In this document: positions 59,740 to 64,000 of the stretch, one piece after another
How the letters are laid out: each line of letters opens with the position of its first letter
How positions within the stretch are numbered: position 1 is the stretch's first letter
Source of the DNA: Acidobacteriota bacterium
Lineage (GTDB): Bacteria > Acidobacteriota > Terriglobia > Bryobacterales > UBA6623
Reading direction: 5' to 3'
DNA: 64,000 bases
Assembly: GCA_016125275.1 (NCBI GenBank)
Contig: WGMB01000007.1
Span: forward strand, 124,001 to 188,000
Notes under the pieces: generated by a model
The model's database searches: none
What the model was told of the DNA's origin: nothing
The model's input: the letters and a program-made list of their open reading frames with translations, nothing else
Position numbers and translations under genes: made by a program

Positions 59740-61455
59740 ATGCGCTTGCCCGTGGATTCGCTGCAAGTCCTCACGGAAGCGTCCGAGGTCGTCGCCAACC
59801 ATCCCCTCAGCCTCGATGAGCTGTTGCGCGCCCTGGCGGAGCTGGTGCGCAAGGTCGCTGACTATCAGCTCTTCGCCGTGCTGCTGGCGGAAGCCAACGG
59901 CGACCTGGCGATCCGCTACTCGATCGGCTACCGGCCGGAGCTCGCCGAGCGGCTGCGGGTGCGCCGGGGCGAGGGCATTACCGGCGACGCCGCCAAACGC
60001 CGCCGGACGGTGATCGTGGGCGACGTGCGCAAGGACCGCCGCTATCTGATGGCGGTGGAGGCGGTGCGCTCGGAGATCGCCGTTCCGCTGGTGGCCCGCG
60101 GCAAGCTGGTCGGCGTAATCGACTTGCAGTCAGCGCGCCCGGCGGCCTTCGACGAGGATTCCCGCAACGTACTGGAGCTGATCGCCTCGCGCTTCTCGCT
60201 GGCGATCGACGCCGCGCTGCTGTTCGAGCAGAGCATGCGGCAGAACGCCACGCTGAAGACGCTGGCCGACGCCGCCCAGGAGTTCTCGACGATCCTGGCC
60301 CTGGACGAGCTGCTGCACAAGATCTCCGGGCTGGTGCGGCAGTTGGCGCGCTACGACGCTTTTTCGATCTACCTACTCGAAGGGCAGAGCCTGCAGCACT
60401 ACTTCGGCGTGCGCTTCGACGAGCGCGTGCAGTGGCAGTCGATGCCGCTGGGCGAGGGCATCGTGGGCGCGGCCGGCGCCGACCGCAAGACGATTCTGGC
60501 GCGGGACACGAGCCGAGACCCTCGCTACGTGCAAGCCGTCGAAGGGATTCGCTCGGAGGTGGCGGTTCCGCTGATCCTGAAGGACGCCGTGATCGGCGTG
60601 TTGGATCTCGAGTCCGAGCGGCTGGCGGCTTTCGACGAGGAGCACGTGCAGGCGCTGGAGCTGCTGGCGCCGCAGGTGGCGGCGGCGATCGACAACGCGC
60701 GGCTGTATGAGCAGTTGGCGCGGGAACAGGCCCGCCTGCGGCAGGACCTGACGGCGGCGAGGCACCTGCAGAAGCTGCTGCTGCCGACCGGGTTTCCGCG
60801 CTTTGAAGGGTTGGAGGTCGCGGCTCGGAACGTGTCGGCCGTGGAGGTCTCGGGCGACTTCTACGACTTCTTCGAGCAGGACGGCGAACGGTTCATGCTG
60901 ATCAACGGCGACGTCACCGGCAAGGGCGCGGCGGCGGCGCTGTATGCGGCGCTGGCGAGCGGCCTGTTGCAGAGCTTGACGGCGAAGTTCCTGGAACCGA
61001 AGGCCTTGCTGGAGGCGCTGAACCAAGGGCTGCTGGCGCGTCCGCTGGATGCGCGCTACCTGGTCGCGATCGTCGCCTGCTGGGTTCCGGCGGAGCGCCG
61101 CTTGTCGGTAGCCAGCTCCGGACAGCCGCGCCCGGCGGTGCGCCGCGGCGGCAAGGCGGAGTTCCTGAGGATCGGCGGCACGCCGCTGGGGATGATCGAT
61201 CCCGGAGTCTATGATGAGGTCAGCCTGGAGCTGGCGCCGGGAGACGTTTTCGTGACGGCTTCCGACGGTCTGCACGAAACCGAAGACGCCGCAGGCCGGC
61301 AGTACGGCGAGCAGCGGCTGGGAGAGCTCCTCGAATCCCTGCCCGACGCCAGCGCGCGAGAGCTTCTGGACGCCATTTTCGAGGACGCCCGAACCTACGG
61401 CGGGATGGAGAGCCCTCCAGACGACCGCACCGTCGTCGTCTTGCGCGCCCTCTGA
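59740..61455 (+). CDS. dual-GAF serine phosphatase (RsbU/PP2C type)
   Basis: 571 residues from ATG 59740; the upstream part of the open frame overlaps the DeoC-like gene. Two GAF sensor domains lie at about 18-160 (RVRRGEGITGDAAKRRRTVIVGDVRKDRRY) and 185-330 (MPLGEGIVGAAGADRKTILARDTSRDPRYV), repeating the same strand pattern. A coiled linker leads to a SpoIIE-type PP2C phosphatase at about 355-571 with VEVSGDFYDFFEQDGERF, INGDVTGKGAAAALYAALASG and DVFVTASDGLHETEDAAGR. This type dephosphorylates anti-sigma-antagonist proteins in stress signalling. No STAS or kinase partner is in the window. It is co-directional with the DeoC-like gene and lysA. Confidence 0.92.
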   Translation: MRLPVDSLQVLTEASEVVANHPLSLDELLRALAELVRKVADYQLFAVLLAEANGDLAIRYSIGYRPELAERLRVRRGEGITGDAAKRRRTVIVGDVRKDRRYLMAVEAVRSEIAVPLVARGKLVGVIDLQSARPAAFDEDSRNVLELIASRFSLAIDAALLFEQSMRQNATLKTLADAAQEFSTILALDELLHKISGLVRQLARYDAFSIYLLEGQSLQHYFGVRFDERVQWQSMPLGEGIVGAAGADRKTILARDTSRDPRYVQAVEGIRSEVAVPLILKDAVIGVLDLESERLAAFDEEHVQALELLAPQVAAAIDNARLYEQLAREQARLRQDLTAARHLQKLLLPTGFPRFEGLEVAARNVSAVEVSGDFYDFFEQDGERFMLINGDVTGKGAAAALYAALASGLLQSLTAKFLEPKALLEALNQGLLARPLDARYLVAIVACWVPAERRLSVASSGQPRPAVRRGGKAEFLRIGGTPLGMIDPGVYDEVSLELAPGDVFVTASDGLHETEDAAGRQYGEQRLGELLESLPDASARELLDAIFEDARTYGGMESPPDDRTVVVLRAL

Positions 61456-61481
61456 TCCCGCTCCGACACACAGAGAACCCC

Positions 61482-62735
61482 ATGACGCCCCTTCAAGGAT
61501 TCGAGCGCCGCGACGGCGCTCTGTACTGCGAGCAGGTCGCGCTGGCGACGATTGCCGCCGAGGTCGGAACGCCGACCTATGTCTACTCCGCCTCGGCGAT
61601 CGCGGCCAACTACCGGGCCTACGACGAAGCCCTGCAGGGGGCGCCGCACGAGGTGCACTACGCCGTGAAGGCCAACAGCTCACTGGCCGTGCTGGCGCTG
61701 CTGGCGCGCGAGGGAGCGGGCTTCGACATCGTCTCCGGCGGCGAACTCTACCGGGTGATCCAGGCAGGCGGAGACCCCCGGCGTACGGTCTTCTCGGGCG
61801 TGGGCAAGACGGCCGAGGAGATCGAGTACGCGCTCGAATCCGGCGTGGGGTCGTTCAACTGCGAGTCCGAGGGCGAGCTGGCGCTGCTGCGCGACCTGGC
61901 TGACCGGCTGGGGCGCCGTCCCAGCGTGGCCTTGCGGGTGAACCCGGACATCAGCGCCGAGACGCACCCCTACATCTCGACCGGGCTGACTGAGCACAAG
62001 TTCGGGATTCCCCTGGAACAGGCCGAACGGATCTACGGGGAGTTTCGCCGCTACGCGCCGCTCGCGCTCGACGGCGTGAGCTGCCACATCGGGTCGCAGA
62101 TTTTCGACCTGGGAGCCTTTCAGGAGGCTTCGGCGAAGATGCTTGGGCTGATTGACAGGCTGGCCGCGGCGGGACTGTCGATCCGCCGTCTGGATCTGGG
62201 CGGCGGCTTAGGCGTGAGCTACAAGCCGGGGCAGATCTCCGGCTCCATCGCCGAGTACGGGCGGCGGCTGCGCGAGGCGTTGGCTGGCCGGGGCTTCGAG
62301 TTGCAGCTCGAACCGGGGCGTTCGATCGTGGGGCAGGCCGGGGCTTTGCTGACCCGATCGCTCTACCGCAAGCAGAACGGCGAGAAGGTCTTTGTGATCG
62401 TCGACGCCGCGATGAACGACCTGATCCGGCCTTCGCTCTACCAGGCGCACCACGAGATTCTGCCGGTCGTCGAGGCGGAGCGCCCGCGGATCCTGGGCGA
62501 CGTGGTGGGGCCGGTCTGCGAGTCTGGCGACTTTCTGGCGCGGGACCGAGCCCTGCCGGACGTACTGCCAGGCGAGCTGTTGGCCGTGGCGACCGCCGGG
62601 GCCTATGGCTTCGTGCTGTCGTCGAACTACAACTCCCGGCCTCGCGCCGCCGAAGTGCTGGTCGAGGGAGACCAGTGGCGCGTGATCCGCGAGCGGGAGA
62701 CCTTCCGCGATCTGATTCGCGGTGAGACCTGCTAG
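61482..62735 (+). CDS. lysA: diaminopimelate decarboxylase
   Basis: 417 residues, the usual length. LysA decarboxylates meso-diaminopimelate to lysine with PLP. The PLP Lys lies in VHYAVKANSSLAVL near residue 62; FDIVSGGELYRV, the glycine loop RRLDLGGGLGVSY, the substrate block ELQLEPGRSIVGQAG and the dimer-interface CESGDFLARDR with GAYGF are all present. It follows the phosphatase gene by 26 bp and abuts the convergent aldolase gene with no gap. Confidence 0.95.
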   Translation: MTPLQGFERRDGALYCEQVALATIAAEVGTPTYVYSASAIAANYRAYDEALQGAPHEVHYAVKANSSLAVLALLAREGAGFDIVSGGELYRVIQAGGDPRRTVFSGVGKTAEEIEYALESGVGSFNCESEGELALLRDLADRLGRRPSVALRVNPDISAETHPYISTGLTEHKFGIPLEQAERIYGEFRRYAPLALDGVSCHIGSQIFDLGAFQEASAKMLGLIDRLAAAGLSIRRLDLGGGLGVSYKPGQISGSIAEYGRRLREALAGRGFELQLEPGRSIVGQAGALLTRSLYRKQNGEKVFVIVDAAMNDLIRPSLYQAHHEILPVVEAERPRILGDVVGPVCESGDFLARDRALPDVLPGELLAVATAGAYGFVLSSNYNSRPRAAEVLVEGDQWRVIRERETFRDLIRGETC

Positions 62736-63644
62736 TCAGGCGGTCCGGATTGCGTCCAGACGGGGCAGCCAGCCTTCGAGCCAACTCCCGAAATCCGCCA
62801 ACTCCTGCCGGCGGATGGGACCGGATTCAAACGGCAAGCGCGCCGGGAACAGCCCGCGGGCTTCGGCGATGAGCTTCAAGGCCCAGGGATAGGGCAGGCG
62901 CTCGAGCCGGCTCAGAGCTTCTCGGAACAGGGCGGCGGCCGCGGCGAAGCGGTCCGTGTCCGAGGCCGCGGCGGCGTCGAACAGCGCCACGACGGCTTCG
63001 GGGATGACGCTGGCGGGGCCGGAGATGACCCCGTCGAGCAGCTTCCGCTCGATGGCTTCCACCAGGACCAGGTCGTTGCCGAGGATGCGGCAGGCGCCGA
63101 GCTCGGGGCGGGCGGTCAATAGCTCGAGGGAGTCGAGCTTGCCGCTGGAGTCCTTGACGCCGACGATGTTCGGGACGGTCTCGATGAGGCGGACGATCAC
63201 GGCAGCGTCGATCGGCGAGGTGAAGCCGGCCAGGTTGTAGACCAGGATGGGGCCGTCGATGCGGGCGGCGGCGGCGCGGAAGAAATCCTCCAGATCCTGC
63301 TGGCCGTAGCGGTAGAAATGCGGCGGAGGCAGCAGGATGGCGTCGGCGCCGGCGCCGAGGGCGTGGGAGGCCAGCTCGGCGGTCTCGTCGAGCCGCATGG
63401 CCCCGCAACTGGCGACGAGCCAAGCGCGCCCGCTGATGGTTTTGGCGGCGTGTTCCAGCAGGGTCTTGCGCTGCTGGAGGCTCAGGTCGGGGTATTCGCC
63501 GGTTCCGCCGGTCAGCACGAAGCCCTTGACGCCGCGCGCGACGCCCAACTCGAGGTTGTCGTCGAGGCCGCCGAGGAAGAGCTCTCCGGAGCGTTCGCGG
63601 GGAGTGAGCAGAGCGGCGAGGGGTCCGGAAAACAAGGGTGTCAT
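62736..63644 (-). CDS. DapA/NanA-family class I aldolase
   Basis: 302 residues from ATG 63644 (MTPLFSGPLAALLTPRERSG). Members form a Schiff base with a keto acid. The catalytic Lys is in VGVKDSSGKLD and the Tyr in ILVYNLAGF. True dihydrodipicolinate synthase has GTTGE and a YNVPGR-type Arg that binds the substrate; here these are TGGTGEYP and YNLAGFT, so the Arg is missing. A different keto-acid aldolase or dehydratase is therefore more likely than DapA, despite the neighbour lysA. The two genes are convergent with stops touching. Confidence 0.85.
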   Translation of the reverse strand: MTPLFSGPLAALLTPRERSGELFLGGLDDNLELGVARGVKGFVLTGGTGEYPDLSLQQRKTLLEHAAKTISGRAWLVASCGAMRLDETAELASHALGAGADAILLPPPHFYRYGQQDLEDFFRAAAARIDGPILVYNLAGFTSPIDAAVIVRLIETVPNIVGVKDSSGKLDSLELLTARPELGACRILGNDLVLVEAIERKLLDGVISGPASVIPEAVVALFDAAAASDTDRFAAAAALFREALSRLERLPYPWALKLIAEARGLFPARLPFESGPIRRQELADFGSWLEGWLPRLDAIRTA

Positions 63645-63764
63645 GGTGAGGAAAAGGAACCCTATTGTCGAGCGTGGCGCGGCATTCCCGCAATAGGCGC
63701 AACGCGATACCGGCTGCGGAACCGCCACTCTTTCCGAGCAAGGGGTTCGGTATTCTGAAGGCGC

Positions 63765-64000
63765 ATGGCTGTTGCTGTTTCAAATGTCTCGCCCGGACGC
63801 CGCGTAACCGGCTCCGAAGCTTCTCGTCCGATCGTTTGTCCCACCGCCGAGCACGGCATCGGCTCGGTGATCACCAACCCGGAGTCCCCGCAGTTGATCG
63901 CGGGCGTCGTGGCGGAGGCGGCCGCGCTGTGGCCGGACGACCGGGGCTACTTTTTGGAAGTGGCCCGCATGGGGAAGGGGTTGGCCGGGCGGATGAATCC
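63765..64000 (+). CDS. possible dTDP-sugar 3,5-epimerase-like protein (5' part, cut by the window)
   Basis: Open from ATG 63765 to the window end, 78 codons. The only recognisable part is WPDDRGYFLEVARMGKGLAG, which resembles the start of dTDP-4-dehydrorhamnose 3,5-epimerase cupins (DDRGFF-x-E-x-x-R). The first 45 residues (MAVAVSNVSPGRRVTG) do not match. The assignment is tentative because most of the protein lies outside the window. Confidence 0.5.
   Translation, partial: MAVAVSNVSPGRRVTGSEASRPIVCPTAEHGIGSVITNPESPQLIAGVVAEAAALWPDDRGYFLEVARMGKGLAGRMN

Overview
The window is GC-rich, densely coded bacterial chromosome. Several family signatures point to Acidobacteriota, and within it the Solibacter/Bryobacter group (Bryobacterales). 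These are a secreted protein with the Solibacter-type C-terminal domain (51380-52750), two orphan duplicated permeases of the acidobacterial ADOP type each paired with a PadR regulator, a VWFA-related acidobacterial secreted protein, a planctomycete/acidobacterial DUF1592-type cytochrome, and very large Oar-like TonB receptors. This assignment is inference from family content; there is no rRNA in the window. I saw no tRNA, rRNA, CRISPR array or insertion sequence.

Layout. 1-4254: VWFA protein, moaC-moeA (molybdenum cofactor) and purA, all on the minus strand. 4413-7609: a 34-bp tandem repeat, an LpxL-type acyltransferase and a large TPR protein. 7943-15133: two near-identical 1119-residue TonB-dependent receptors in tandem, each followed by a good terminator. 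15210-19888 (minus): an unusual fusion of an Old Yellow Enzyme barrel to an orotate-phosphoribosyltransferase-like domain, an acyl-CoA ligase, and a formylglycine-generating-enzyme-like/AMIN fusion. 20084-22430: two secreted TPR proteins, then a gene-free stretch with 10-bp and 7-bp repeats. 22755-25835: ADOP permease with PadR. 25985-32428 (minus): a 2-hydroxyacid dehydrogenase followed by a tight heme operon (ccsA/hemX-like, hemA, hemC, cobA-hemD, MBL hydrolase) joined by 4-bp ATGA overlaps. 32500-35491: a second PadR/ADOP pair. 35573-42458: galU, a Cys-cluster protein, a secreted Dabb protein, an amidohydrolase, a small AAA ATPase, a Phd/VapC toxin-antitoxin pair and a DUF1592 cytochrome. 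42545-50119: a Ca2+/H+ antiporter, a glycan-type cluster (ChbG-like deacetylase, two GT4 and two GT2-like enzymes, alpha/beta hydrolase) and a CvpA protein. 50116-55316: FG-GAP propeller, Solibacter-type secreted protein, PHP hydrolase, small unknown. 55362-58469: a photolyase/SRPBCC operon divergent from a CarH-type B12 photoreceptor. 58482-64000: FmdB protein, DeoC-like protein lacking catalytic residues, GAF/PP2C phosphatase, lysA, a DapA-family aldolase and a truncated sugar-epimerase-like gene.

The clearest regulatory story is the light switch at 57.3 kb. The regulator carries the W-x9-EH and downstream His residues used to hold adenosylcobalamin. Three tandem 11-bp repeats in the divergent intergenic region fit the known CarH half-site, and the first repeat contains the perfect TTGACA -35 box of the photolyase operon. 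This is what would be expected for dark repression and light induction of DNA repair. The most novel gene content is the OYE-OPRT fusion and the catalytically stripped DeoC-like protein.

Several genes (photolyase operon, toxin-antitoxin, heme operon, second PadR, amidohydrolase) have a -10 element so close to the start codon that the mRNA should be leaderless or nearly so.
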